Shown here piece after piece: positions 1 through 7,782 of a stretch of DNA of 47,768 nucleotides (position 1 is the stretch's first letter; every line of letters starts with the position of its first letter). The stretch spans positions 1 through 47,768 of the forward strand of contig NZ_JAOULD010000009.1 in assembly GCF_029882185.1 (NCBI RefSeq), written 5' to 3'. The stretch is from Candidatus Nitrosopumilus sp. GTDB taxonomy: Archaea > Thermoproteota > Nitrososphaeria > Nitrososphaerales > Nitrosopumilaceae. Under the pieces are notes generated by a model, which was not told where the DNA came from, searched no databases, and was given only the letters and a program-made list of their open reading frames with translations. The translations under genes and the position numbers were made by a program.

Positions 1-114
1 CTCCTCAAATCCTCCCGGCCCCTCCAAATTCTCAAACAATTCTCTTGCCAATTTTTCTATATGTGTATCAAGATTATCCAAAATTTCATCTAACATTTTG
101 ACTGTTAAAACCAT
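1..114 (-). CDS. Hypothetical protein, N-terminal part only
   Basis: The gene runs off the left edge of the window and only its first 38 codons are visible. It starts at the ATG at 114, with a second in-frame ATG at 96. The visible part is a charged amphipathic helix followed by a Gly/Pro-rich turn (EGPGG). No family can be named from so little sequence. It is transcribed in the same direction as the parvulin gene at 354-629 but is separated from it by a short plus-strand reading frame. Confidence 0.45.
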   Translation of the reverse strand, partial: MVLTVKMLDEILDNLDTHIEKLARELFENLEGPGGFEE

Positions 115-222
115 GTTAATTTTGATTTAGTTACTGCAAAAAATGTTGTGTATTTTATTTTGGTTTTTAGGCATTGAAATTGACAATACTGTTGAAAGTC
201 TTTTCCTTTACATGATAATTCA

Positions 223-333
223 TTGATAAATATTGACAAATCTAAAGAAATGAAAGATCTTATCCAAAAAGAGAAAAAACTTCATAAAGAAATCACTAAA
301 GACAGAAAATCAATGATGATTTTGAGAAGATAA
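223..333 (+). CDS. Small charged hypothetical protein (36 aa)
   Basis: A 36-residue reading frame starts at TTG 223 and ends with TAA at 331-333. The product is very rich in Lys and Glu and would form one basic helix, ending in MMILRR. It lies alone between two minus-strand genes. Codon use looks protein-like, but at this length it could be chance; no function is suggested. Confidence 0.25.
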   Translation: MINIDKSKEMKDLIQKEKKLHKEITKDRKSMMILRR

Positions 334-353
334 AACAATTAAAATCATCTAAA

Positions 354-629
354 TTATCCTAGTCTTTTGATGATATGATATCCAAATTCTGTTTTTACTG
401 GATCTGAAATTTCTCCAACTTGAAGTTTGAACGCTGCATCTTCAAATGGTTTGACCATCATTCCTTTGGTAAAATATCCTAAATTCCCTTCTTTTTTACC
501 ACTTCCTTTATCTGTTGAAAACTCTTTAGCTAATTTTCCAAATTTTTCACCATTTTTGATTTTCTCTAAAATTGCCAATGATTCACTTTGTTTCTCAACC
601 AGTATGTGCGAGCACTTTATTTTGTTCAT
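354..629 (-). CDS. Parvulin-type peptidyl-prolyl cis-trans isomerase
   Basis: The 91-residue protein is a bare single-domain parvulin (PpiC/rotamase family) that catalyses cis-trans isomerisation of Xaa-Pro bonds during folding. The domain fills the chain: the early CSHILV strand, the KEFS turn, the GNLGYF motif near the middle, FEDAAF, and the terminal FGYHIIK strand with its conserved His. There is no signal peptide or membrane anchor, so it should act in the cytoplasm. Stand-alone parvulins of this size are known from ammonia-oxidising archaea (the Cenarchaeum and Nitrosopumilus Pin-like proteins). It is apparently monocistronic; an A/T box (TATATCAC on the coding strand, 652-659) lies 26-27 nt before the ATG. 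Confidence 0.93.
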   Translation of the reverse strand: MNKIKCSHILVEKQSESLAILEKIKNGEKFGKLAKEFSTDKGSGKKEGNLGYFTKGMMVKPFEDAAFKLQVGEISDPVKTEFGYHIIKRLG

Positions 630-721
630 GGTTTTTCACGGATCAATTATTGTGATATATCTTTCCATGCTATCAAAAACCTTGCATGGCTTTTTTCACA
701 AATAAAACAGAAAACTATCCT

Positions 722-1120
722 CTAATCTAAACCCCAACTAATTTTCGTTCTAGGTATAATTTTTAAAAAAGGAGCTTCATTTTCTTTCCAAGGGTCTTTT
801 CTTACCCATTGAAATTTTTTGTAAAAAATATTGTAATTTTTTTTAAATTCTTCTCCATCTTCGATGACTTTTGCTTTACCTTGAATGCATATTGCCTTAT
901 GTCCTCCTGATTTGTAAATGTCAATCACAATTCCTACATTCTGATTAAATTTGATATTGGCATATGTCCTTGTGTAGTAATCTGTTGCAACGATTATCTC
1001 GTTCTCTACTCTTACAAATGAAACTGGCTTGACATGTGGAATGTCTCTATGCGATGTTGCTATTCTTGCTTCTTCTAATGAATCTAGAAAATTTATTTCG
1101 TTTTGGTTAAATTCGATCAA
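722..1120 (-). CDS. Pyridoxamine 5'-phosphate oxidase-like flavin-binding protein
   Basis: The 132-residue protein has the split-barrel pattern of the PNPOx-like family, which binds FMN or F420 and usually reduces or oxidises small substrates. Visible marks are an N-terminal LEEARIATSH strand, the PHVKPVSFV strand, and the central VGIVIDIY and AICIQGKAKVI strands. The substrate cannot be told from sequence. Its start codon overlaps the stop of the upstream 92-residue gene by 4 nt (1117-1120), so the two are probably co-translated. Confidence 0.8.
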   Translation of the reverse strand: MIEFNQNEINFLDSLEEARIATSHRDIPHVKPVSFVRVENEIIVATDYYTRTYANIKFNQNVGIVIDIYKSGGHKAICIQGKAKVIEDGEEFKKNYNIFYKKFQWVRKDPWKENEAPFLKIIPRTKISWGLD

Positions 1121-1395
1121 TTGAAAATTCGTTCTCTAATTTCTGGAATGTGTTTGTATACTATATCTCTGACTTTAATTTGATCTTCTGCAGTTGGCAT
1201 CTCTTTTTGTGCACTGAGTATAGCTCCACTCATCCCTAATGCCATTCCCATAACAATTCCGTAAACGAATTCTTTGGGATCTTCTACCTTGAGCGTTTCT
1301 TTATTTTGATTAATTTCTTCCATATATGCAGGAATTGTTGCAACAGCCCCGTTAATTGTCTGTATAATTATTTCTTCTAACTGTTCTTCACTCAT
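1117..1395 (-). CDS. Hypothetical protein (92 aa), coupled to the PPOX-like gene
   Basis: I do not recognise this 92-residue protein. It is acidic and helical, with a Gly/Met/Ala-rich segment around residues 45-63 (GIVMGMALGMSGAIL) that could be a buried helix but is short and weak for a membrane span. There are no cysteines or obvious catalytic motifs. It is the upstream member of a two-gene unit with the flavin-binding PPOX-like protein, with a 4-nt stop/start overlap; that coupling is the only hint of a shared role. Confidence 0.7.
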   Translation of the reverse strand: MSEEQLEEIIIQTINGAVATIPAYMEEINQNKETLKVEDPKEFVYGIVMGMALGMSGAILSAQKEMPTAEDQIKVRDIVYKHIPEIRERIFN

Positions 1396-1467
1396 ATTAT
1401 TTCTAATGAAATATTTCTTAATAAATCTGCACCTAAGATTTTTAATCTCTCTTTTTGAAGAATACCT

Positions 1468-1869
1468 ATGTTCGCTTTTTTTACCCCAAATGAGGCAAAT
1501 GATGCATTACCTGATGTAATAAAAAAATTTGAATATGCTTTAGCAAAAAATAATGAAGTTAAGAAAATAGAGCAAGAATTGCAAATTAGCATATCTACTA
1601 CAAATTCATTAGAATCTTATGTCGACATCAAACAACGTCTAAACACTGCAATTACAAAATTCTATGAGTCTGTTGAAATATTGGAAAACACAGGTGTGGT
1701 GGTCAAAAGTATAGAACAGGGATTGCTGGATTTCCCCTCGAAACGATTTGAAGACGAAGTTTGGTTATGCTGGAAATATGGCGAAACTGAAATCAAATTC
1801 TGGCATGAGAAAGATTCTGGTTTTATGGGAAGAAAACCAATAGAAGTTAGCGATGATTCATTGGTTTAA
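1468..1869 (+). CDS. DUF2203 family protein
   Basis: This 133-residue protein matches the DUF2203 pattern. An N-terminal FTPNEANDALP segment is followed by a helical middle. Then come an IEQGLLDFPSKR motif and a C-terminal WLCWKYGETEIKFWH block ending with a GFMGRKP turn. The family is widespread in bacteria and archaea but its function is unknown. The conserved Cys-Trp and Trp-His residues near the end are the usual family signature. It starts at ATG 1468 and is divergent from the 1117-1395 gene. Confidence 0.8.
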   Translation: MFAFFTPNEANDALPDVIKKFEYALAKNNEVKKIEQELQISISTTNSLESYVDIKQRLNTAITKFYESVEILENTGVVVKSIEQGLLDFPSKRFEDEVWLCWKYGETEIKFWHEKDSGFMGRKPIEVSDDSLV

Positions 1870-1964
1870 TAATTTAATTTCATGATAACTCTAAGTTCAT
1901 TCCAAGATTCAGATATGTTGTGGCAAAAATATCATTACATGTTGTATCGTGTCTGCAACTACAC

Positions 1965-2458
1965 TCACTCACTGAAAATCTCTACGTCTAATTCTGTCTT
2001 TGACCAAATGTTGTTAAACAACAATGCTTTAGAATAGATTATCGTTTCAGAATTTGTCCATATTGCTCGCATCTCTTTATTGTTTTCTTCATTTTTAATA
2101 AAGAATAACACTTCATCATCGTCTTTGATTAAAAACACAAGTCTTCTTTTACTGGTGAGTAGAATTTTTTAATTTTTATTTTATCTATGTCGTCAAAAAT
2201 TCCTTTTGATTTTTTTATAATCGATGTTAGTAATTTGTAATCTATTTTTTGTTCTTCTATTGCATCTAGAAAATTTGCGTGATAAAACTCGATGAACTCT
2301 TTTTCAGAACCTAAGATCCAGCATTCTTTTTTAGAATTAAGAATCATGTCAAATATTTTACTGTTGACATGATTACCTCTTTGTAAAACTTTGAATGTAT
2401 CTTCATTCTCTTCATCCTCATCTGATGTGACTCTTGGAATTTTTTTCCCACATTCCTT
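1965..2458 (-). pseudogene. Decayed C-terminal half of a TrmB-like regulator
   Basis: This stretch encodes the C-terminal effector-type domain seen in thaumarchaeal TrmB-like proteins, recalled by its pattern: a KKECWILGSEKEF segment, FYHANFLDAI, and then, one frame over, LIKDDDEVLFFIKN and an IWSKTELDVEIF tail ending at TGA 1965-1967. The reading frame is broken by a single-base change in the A5 run at 2131-2135 (T5 on the coding strand; six T would restore the frame). A TAG at 2459-2461 closes the frame upstream, and no N-terminal HTH domain is present. It is therefore a truncated, frameshifted remnant, although the homopolymer break alone could be a sequencing error. Confidence 0.6.
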
Positions 2459-2675
2459 CTAATTCTGGATCTGATGTCTTGTTTGAAATTATTCCAACTG
2501 CTGAAGTATGTATTGAAGGTAAGGATTCTTTTATAATAAACGTCGATGCTCCTGATAAAGTATTTGACTTTATTGATTAGGATTGTCTGAATGGATTGTC
2601 TATATTGTAATTGGAGGTATTTTACTAGTCGGTGTTGTGGTCTTTATGTTCTTGAAAAAATCTAAAATAATTTAG
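2442..2675 (+). pseudogene. Remnant of a membrane-anchored protein C-terminus
   Basis: A plus-strand frame without a start codon reads an acidic soluble segment (VDAPDKVFDFID) up to TAG 2578-2580. Shifting the frame by one base continues it as LGLSEWIVYIV, a hydrophobic span of about 20 residues, and a KKSK tail ending at TAG 2673-2675. This is the layout of a surface protein with a C-terminal membrane anchor. It has lost its start, its N-terminal part and its frame. It overlaps the head of the minus-strand TrmB-like remnant, so this site joins two decayed fragments. Confidence 0.4.
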
Positions 2676-2694
2676 TAGAATGGAAAGGGAAATT

Positions 2695-2934
2695 CTAACT
2701 CTTTAGTTTTGTTACTCTTTTTTTATCTCTGCAAATTCCACAAAGATAATTTCTCATAAATTCTTCTAACTCTATTTTGAATTGATCCGTTTTTGAGAAT
2801 ACTTCTCCTGTTTTTAGTCCACTTGGAACCTTTTTACCGCAATTTGTACAGTAAATTTCTATCCCTAATTCTATTTTTTTGTCTTTATCTGAAATTTTCC
2901 CTATAATCACACTCATTTTACATCTTATTTTCAT
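2695..2934 (-). CDS. Small zinc-ribbon protein (79 aa)
   Basis: The 79-residue protein carries two CxxC knuckles (CTNC near residue 29 and CGIC near residue 68) in a largely beta and charged chain, which indicates a structural zinc ribbon. The family is not recognised. The first residues (MKIRCK) may be untranslated, since an in-frame ATG at 2916 gives a cleaner start (MSVIIGK). It is divergent from the UbiA-type gene. Confidence 0.6.
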   Translation of the reverse strand: MKIRCKMSVIIGKISDKDKKIELGIEIYCTNCGKKVPSGLKTGEVFSKTDQFKIELEEFMRNYLCGICRDKKRVTKLKS

Positions 2935-2991
2935 ATAAACAGGTCTATTCCTAAACTCATGAATATTATACTAAAAATTGCTAGTATTGAT

Positions 2992-3876
2992 ATGCTATCT
3001 GTTTGGTTTCGTGTTATACGTGTAAGATTTCTATTGGCATCTGTGATTGCCGTTTCAGTTGGACTGTCATTAAATTGGTGGCATACCTCATCATTGGATG
3101 TATTTGATTTGATCTTGACTTTTGTTGGTGTAATAGCACTACATGCAAGTGTTGATTTGCTAAATGATTTTTGGGATTTCAAACGAGGTATTGACACTAA
3201 AACAACAAGAACAAAAATGAGTGGTGGCACTGGCGTACTTCCTGAAGGATTACTCAAACCATCTTCTGTTTATCGTGCAGGAGTTGCATTTTTAATTCTG
3301 GGTAGTGTTATTGGAGGATATTTTGTAATCACTGATGGAATTACTATAGCAATCATTCTGGGATTTGCAATACTGTCTATCTATTTCTATTCTACAAAAA
3401 TTGTCGACTCTGGATTGGGTGAATTTTTTGTTGCTGTAAAAGGTGCACTGATTGTTGTTGGAACTTTTTTCATTCAGTCAGGACAAATATCTTCTGAATC
3501 TGTTTTGGCAGGGATTGTTGTGGGTTCTTTGTCTTCTTTAGTGCTTTTTATCGCGTCTTTTCCTGATCATGATGCTGATAAATTAAAAGGTAGGAAAACT
3601 TTGGTAATCATAGTTGGCAAACAAAAAGGAGTAAAATTATTTTGGATTTTTCCGACAATCTCTTACTTGGCAATTATTTTTGGAGTTGTTGCCCACATGT
3701 TTCCAATTTTATCTTTGATGAGTTTTTTTGCTATTCCATTAATGATAAAGTCTGGTTTTGGTCTACAGAAAAATTATGATTCTATTGACAATCTGATCCC
3801 TCATATGTCTACGACATTATTGTTTGGAAGAATTACTGGTCTTTTGTTTATTCTTGGATTTTTAATTCCTATTTGA
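2992..3876 (+). CDS. UbiA-family prenyltransferase, MenA-like
   Basis: This integral membrane enzyme is of the UbiA superfamily, which transfers a polyprenyl chain from its diphosphate to an acceptor. The first Asp-rich motif is clear (LLNDFWDFKRGID), followed by the SGGTGVLPEGLL block typical of MenA-type 1,4-dihydroxy-2-naphthoate prenyltransferases. The second Asp motif is FPDHDADKLKGRKTL. About eight hydrophobic spans surround them. Ammonia-oxidising archaea contain menaquinones, so a role in quinone synthesis is the best guess, but other acceptors are possible. I prefer ATG 2992 over ATG 2959: an AATATTAT box lies 26-27 nt upstream and the product then begins with the usual short cytoplasmic helix. 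Confidence 0.85.
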   Translation: MLSVWFRVIRVRFLLASVIAVSVGLSLNWWHTSSLDVFDLILTFVGVIALHASVDLLNDFWDFKRGIDTKTTRTKMSGGTGVLPEGLLKPSSVYRAGVAFLILGSVIGGYFVITDGITIAIILGFAILSIYFYSTKIVDSGLGEFFVAVKGALIVVGTFFIQSGQISSESVLAGIVVGSLSSLVLFIASFPDHDADKLKGRKTLVIIVGKQKGVKLFWIFPTISYLAIIFGVVAHMFPILSLMSFFAIPLMIKSGFGLQKNYDSIDNLIPHMSTTLLFGRITGLLFILGFLIPI

Positions 3877-3914
3877 TACTTTAGACATAAATTTAGTAAC
3901 TGATTACAAAAATT

Positions 3915-5015
3915 ATGATTTCAGGTTGTGTCAGCTCTAAAGGCACACAAAAATTTCTTGAAAATTTAGGCGTAAATCCTGTTAATTTTAGAACTTTTCA
4001 AAATCTACATCTCTCCAATATTGGTGTTGGTACATATCTTGGTGATCCAGATTCTAAAACTGATGAATTAGTTACATCTGCAGTAAAGCAATCTGTTTTA
4101 TCTGGAGTCAACGTAATTGATACTGCAATAAATTATCGTTCTCAAAAAGCAGAGCGTTCTGTTGGAAAGGCAATTAACGAGTTAATTAAAGATGGTAAAA
4201 TTACACGTGATCAAATTTTCCTGAGTTCAAAAAACGGCTATCTTACTAATGATGCTGATGTCGAATTAGGTTTTTGGGAGTATGTTAAACAGGAATATGC
4301 TGACAAGGGAATTCTCAAGGAAGGTGATGTGACCTCTGGTTATCATTGTATGACTGTCCCATATCTTTCAGATCAGATTGATAGAAGTCTAGATAATCTT
4401 GGAATGGAAACAATTGATTTAATGTATTTGCACAATGCAGTTGAAGGACAAATAAAAGATGTATCAAAAGAACAATTCATGAAAAATCTCGAGTCTGTCT
4501 TTGAAATGTATGAACAAAAAAGAAAAGAAGGAAAAATTAAATTTTATGGAATGGCAACTTGGGAATGTTTTCGAGTTACAAAAGAGAACCCTCAATATCT
4601 TTCACTAGAGGAAACTGTCAGTTTGGCAAAAAAAGTTGGTGGGGAGAATCATGGTTTTAGATTTATTCAATTGCCTTACAACATGAATTTTGATCAAGCA
4701 CTACTTTCAAAAAATCAAACCCTTGATGATAAGCAAGTTTCAATTTTAGAGTCTGCAGTGATATTGGGAATTGGTGTTTTTACTAGTGTACCTTTCATGC
4801 AAGGTCGATTACTGCAACCTGGTGTGATGCCTGAATTCAATGATTTGAAACCCTCATTACGTGCATTACAGTTTATTCGCTCAACTCCTGGAGTTTTAGC
4901 CCCTCTTGTAGGTCAGAAATCTTCTGAACATGTATCTGAAAATCTGGAAATTCTAAAAATTGCTCCTATGTCTGAAGTTGATTTTCTTGCATTAGTAAAA
5001 CAATTAACTACATAA
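3915..5015 (+). CDS. Aldo/keto reductase
   Basis: The 366-residue protein is an NAD(P)H-dependent aldo/keto reductase, a TIM-barrel oxidoreductase of the cytoplasm. Visible marks are SNIGVGTYLGD at the first strand, NVIDTAINYR with the catalytic Asp and Tyr, the catalytic Lys in SSKNGY, and IDLMYLHN with the active-site His. The terminal APLVGQKSSEHVSEN segment binds the cofactor phosphate. A segment of roughly 30 residues after the Lys strand (WEYVKQEYADKGILK) is longer than in typical members. Substrate is unknown. It follows the prenyltransferase by 38 nt but has its own A/T box (ACATAAAT, 3885-3892), so it need not be co-transcribed. Confidence 0.88.
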   Translation: MISGCVSSKGTQKFLENLGVNPVNFRTFQNLHLSNIGVGTYLGDPDSKTDELVTSAVKQSVLSGVNVIDTAINYRSQKAERSVGKAINELIKDGKITRDQIFLSSKNGYLTNDADVELGFWEYVKQEYADKGILKEGDVTSGYHCMTVPYLSDQIDRSLDNLGMETIDLMYLHNAVEGQIKDVSKEQFMKNLESVFEMYEQKRKEGKIKFYGMATWECFRVTKENPQYLSLEETVSLAKKVGGENHGFRFIQLPYNMNFDQALLSKNQTLDDKQVSILESAVILGIGVFTSVPFMQGRLLQPGVMPEFNDLKPSLRALQFIRSTPGVLAPLVGQKSSEHVSENLEILKIAPMSEVDFLALVKQLTT

Positions 5016-5082
5016 TTACTAGCCATAAAAAATTGTATAAAGATAATAAATAAGTGATATTTAGATTCAAACAGAGTTAAAT

Positions 5083-5448
5083 TTGTCTTCAAAAATTTAT
5101 GATTATGCCAAAATTTGTAATTCTGTGTTGACAATAGATCCTAAAATTCGATTTGCTGGTGTTATCAATGAACGGGGCCGTTTAGTTGCAGGTGGAATGA
5201 AAGAAAATGTCGAACCCTTGGAAAGTGAAAAAGATGATGAAATGATTTTCATGGAACTTGCATTACGTGTCAAAATGAGAAAGGAATTTGATAAACAACT
5301 TGGACCTGTAAATTTTGCAATGGCTTCCCGTGAACGTGCACTTGCAATAAGTGTGATAATTAATGATGATATTTTATATGTCGTATCAGAACCTGACACT
5401 GATTATGGTGCATTACCCAAAAAAATTCTAAAAATAGTTCAATCATAA
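5083..5448 (+). CDS. Thaumarchaeal conserved protein, DUF6659-like
   Basis: This 121-residue protein starts at TTG 5083. Its pattern (IDPKIRFAGVINERGRLVAGG near the start, then a central MELALRVKMR helix and an AISVIINDDILYVVSEP strand pair) fits a small alpha/beta fold of the profilin or roadblock type and resembles the family I know as DUF6659, common in this lineage. No catalytic residues are evident. The fold assignment is inference from the beta-alpha pattern. In this lineage such proteins occur in several copies, but only one is present here. Confidence 0.6.
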   Translation: MSSKIYDYAKICNSVLTIDPKIRFAGVINERGRLVAGGMKENVEPLESEKDDEMIFMELALRVKMRKEFDKQLGPVNFAMASRERALAISVIINDDILYVVSEPDTDYGALPKKILKIVQS

Positions 5449-5811
5449 ACAGATTTCATTTCCAGTTTTGGAACATTCTGATCTTCTTAATTAATAATGT
5501 TACAAGTTGACTAGATGCAATTTGACAAGAAACTTGAGTTATGATTGTTTAGCAATGTTTGAATTGAAGAGATTTACTCCATCGTTGAGAATTTCTTTAA
5601 TCAAGAAATGGATGCTTTAATCCCTTCTGGCGTTGAACATATTTTAAAAATTCTCTCTGGTGTTATACATAAAATAAAATCTTCTCTTCCCGAATTGACA
5701 GTGTGATACTATCCGTCTCGATATTTTATGATCCAATACATCATTTACAAGCGTCTATAGGTTCCCTTCTCTTAGATGAATCTATAAATAGAATTTGAAA
5801 GTGGAAATCTT
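5449..5811. other. Gene-poor interval with a possible decayed ORF
   Basis: This interval of about 360 bases holds no convincing gene. From 5563 to 5706 the plus strand is open for 47 codons and reads as a helical peptide (VENFFNQEMDALIPSG). However, a stop lies immediately before it and the first ATG is internal at 5608, leaving 32 codons at most. It may be a degraded gene end. The last 30 bases contain the TATA box of the YHS gene. Confidence 0.3.
5782..5789 (+). promoter_or_regulatory. TATA box of the YHS gene
   Basis: CTATAAAT is centred 26.5 nt before the GTG at 5812. That spacing puts transcription start on the start codon itself, so a leaderless mRNA is expected. Confidence 0.6.
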
Positions 5812-5955
5812 GTGCCAATAGATCCTGTATGTGGAATTGAACTTGATGAGGAACTAGCATTAATTCATGATCATGGTGGAAAAAAATTCTATTTTTGCTG
5901 TAACGGATGCAGAAAAATTTTCATCAAAAAACCACGTAAATATAAAAACAATTAG
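5812..5955 (+). CDS. Mini YHS-domain protein (47 aa)
   Basis: This 47-residue protein consists of a YHS domain and little else. It opens with the DPVCGIELDEE motif, then has YFCCNGCRKIF and a final KKPRKY tail. The cysteines (one in DPVCG, two in FCC, one in GCR) are those thought to bind metal in this family, which is found alone or attached to copper ATPases and other enzymes. A role in copper or other metal handling is inference only. The GTG start is supported by a TATA box 26.5 nt upstream. Its stop TAG (5953-5955) interleaves with the stop of the opposing asparagine-synthase-like gene. Confidence 0.75.
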   Translation: MPIDPVCGIELDEELALIHDHGGKKFYFCCNGCRKIFIKKPRKYKNN

Positions 5956-6899
5956 ATGGGGAAGGCTCCACACATCCTGCAAAATTTTGATTTTCCTACA
6001 TTATGTTTACAATATGGACAAACTTCTTCTGATTCATGATCTACTGGACTCCCAAATAGTTTTTTAAAAATTTCATAATAATGCATTGATTCTCTGCTTC
6101 TAATAACGACATTGTCTGTTTTCTCAACTGTTAATTTCTTTTCAACAAATTTTTCTTCGCCGACTATTGAATCAAATAAATCTGTCAATCCTGCAGTCCC
6201 TGATCCTTCTTGCATTGGAGCTTTCTCTCTCCATGCAATTTTTTGTGGAATATATTTTTCAAAAGTTTTACGCAGAATCCATTTTCCATATCTCTTTTCA
6301 TTTTCGTTTTTGACTTTGAGATTTGCTGGGATTTCTTCAGCTAACTCTATCATTTGTTTATCTAGAAAGGGTGATTCTATAGAAACTCCTAATGCCTTAC
6401 CTATTTTTTGTGTAGGAAAATGCATAATAGAGCAAATTCTTTTAATTTCTCCTGTTAGTTCTTCTTCTGATTTATTTTTTAGAAAATTGTATCCTGCAAA
6501 TAATTCATCAGCCCCATCCCCTGTGATGATTGATTTCTCTCCTTTTTCTTTTGCCCATTTTATTGCTAAATACATGACCACATTATTACGAATTTCAATA
6601 TCGTTAAAGTTTTTTAGAATTTTGATGGTTTCTTCTACTGCTTCTAATATTTCAGACGTTTTTACACTGTAGATTGTTAGTGGCAATCCCATTTGTTTTG
6701 AAATCATTTGACAATATGTCAAATCTGTTGAAACAAAATCTTCTGCAATCACTGTGACCGTTTTTGGTTTTCTTTGTCTTAGAAAATATGCTATGATTGA
6801 ACTGTCTAACCCCCCTGACAGTGAAATCAAATCTGATTTGGTTTCGTTACATGCTTTTTCCATAACTTTGTAAATTTTATCAGAAATTTTTTCCAACAT
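5952..6899 (-). CDS. Asparagine-synthase-like PP-loop enzyme without glutaminase domain
   Basis: The protein contains the ATP-pyrophosphatase half of AsnB-type asparagine synthetases. It has the PP-loop SLSGGLDSS early on, then the IITGDGADELFAGY motif and an IESPFLD segment. The N-terminal Cys-nucleophile amidotransferase domain of true AsnB is absent. Instead the C-terminus carries two CxxC knuckles (CPYC and CRMC), a zinc ribbon. It may use free ammonia or a partner, or adenylate a different substrate; the product is uncertain. I prefer the ATG at 6899 because the upstream extension to 6950 is not family-like and a TATTTTAA box sits about 23 nt before 6899. Confidence 0.75.
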   Translation of the reverse strand: MLEKISDKIYKVMEKACNETKSDLISLSGGLDSSIIAYFLRQRKPKTVTVIAEDFVSTDLTYCQMISKQMGLPLTIYSVKTSEILEAVEETIKILKNFNDIEIRNNVVMYLAIKWAKEKGEKSIITGDGADELFAGYNFLKNKSEEELTGEIKRICSIMHFPTQKIGKALGVSIESPFLDKQMIELAEEIPANLKVKNENEKRYGKWILRKTFEKYIPQKIAWREKAPMQEGSGTAGLTDLFDSIVGEEKFVEKKLTVEKTDNVVIRSRESMHYYEIFKKLFGSPVDHESEEVCPYCKHNVGKSKFCRMCGAFPI

Positions 6900-7006
6900 C
6901 TTCCTGATATTTTTGAAATTAAAATAGATATGCCTGATAGAATGGGGCATAAATGCAAAATATCTTATTGCAAACTTTAAATTCTTTATCCGATTGTTGA
7001 GGATTA

Positions 7007-7423
7007 ATGCTACTTCCTGCTGAAATTGAATCTAAAACTTTGATTCCTGCATTACGAGCAATTCTTGCTAAAAAGCTTGCAGAAGATCATAACATTCGAG
7101 AAGATGTAATTTCTAAAATGCTTGGAGTTACACAAGCTGCAATCAGTAATTATATTCGTGGAACACGAGGTGATCCTTCACTAATTGCAAAACTCTTAGC
7201 AGAAAAACAAGTTGCAACAATGATTGATGAGTTAAGTGACAGTCTTTCTTCTGACATGGCCTACACTCCATCTAGTCTGTCTAAATTTATTGGGCTTTGC
7301 AATTATATCAAATCGAGTTTATTAATTTGTGAGATACATCACAATTTGGAATCTAATATAGATGAACAAGTTTGTAAAGAATGTGAAAACATGCTTCTTA
7401 AAGGTCCTGGCAGTGTTTATTAA
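7007..7423 (+). CDS. XRE-type transcriptional regulator with Cys/His C-terminal domain
   Basis: The 138-residue protein starts with a helix-turn-helix DNA-binding domain (VISKMLGVTQAAISNYIRG, residues about 35-55). A C-terminal region follows with ordered Cys and His residues: C in FIGLCNY, C and HH in LICEIHH, and a CKEC pair. This is the layout of the archaeal regulators of COG2522, predicted to bind DNA and a metal or Fe-S cluster. Target genes are unknown. A TTTAAATT box lies about 26 nt upstream of the ATG. The 3' end interleaves stops with the Alba gene (7420-7423). Confidence 0.8.
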   Translation: MLLPAEIESKTLIPALRAILAKKLAEDHNIREDVISKMLGVTQAAISNYIRGTRGDPSLIAKLLAEKQVATMIDELSDSLSSDMAYTPSSLSKFIGLCNYIKSSLLICEIHHNLESNIDEQVCKECENMLLKGPGSVY

Positions 7424-7731
7424 TTTTTAATCAAAATAATTTCTATAGTTGAGGTCATATTTCCAATCCCTGCAGTTTCGGTGGTATCTAATTTGATTTT
7501 CTCTACTTTGGAATTCCCTTTGAGCATTTTTTCTGTAATTATGTTTGCAACTGCTACTGCATTTGGTATATTGTTTCCTTTTGATTTAAGAACCACTCTT
7601 GTTTTTTTGCCCAAAATTGTCAAGACATCAAGAGCTGCCTCCATCACAGGATAATTTCCAATTTGTATTGTGGTCTCAGACTTTTCGGTCTGCTCTTGAC
7701 CACGCAGTTCAGTTGTCTCTTCCATGAGCAT
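7420..7731 (-). CDS. albA: Alba-family DNA/RNA-binding protein
   Basis: The protein is about 100 residues, with a short charged, disordered N-terminus (about 20 residues) followed by an Alba domain. The domain shows IQIGNYPVMEAALDVLTIL, the basic VVLKSKGNNIPNAV segment that contacts nucleic acid, and a final beta strand. Alba proteins coat chromosomal DNA and bind RNA in archaea. The Lys that is acetylated in Sulfolobus Alba lies in a different context here, so regulation cannot be transferred. Start may be ATG 7731 or ATG 7725; a CATAAAAT box fits the latter with 26-27 nt spacing. Confidence 0.85.
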   Translation of the reverse strand: MLMEETTELRGQEQTEKSETTIQIGNYPVMEAALDVLTILGKKTRVVLKSKGNNIPNAVAVANIITEKMLKGNSKVEKIKLDTTETAGIGNMTSTIEIILIKN

Positions 7732-7782
7732 TATTCAATATTTAGAAATTTTATGTTCTTTTAAGTTTTATCGACCATTAAT

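Noticed and set aside
1392-1592. 66-aa minus-strand frame opposite the DUF2203 gene
   Set aside because: It lies antisense to the front of a well-supported DUF2203 gene and has no protein pattern.
5083-5448. Minus-strand 98-aa frame opposite the DUF6659-like gene
   Set aside because: It is the Ser-rich shadow of the plus-strand gene, which has the clear conserved pattern.
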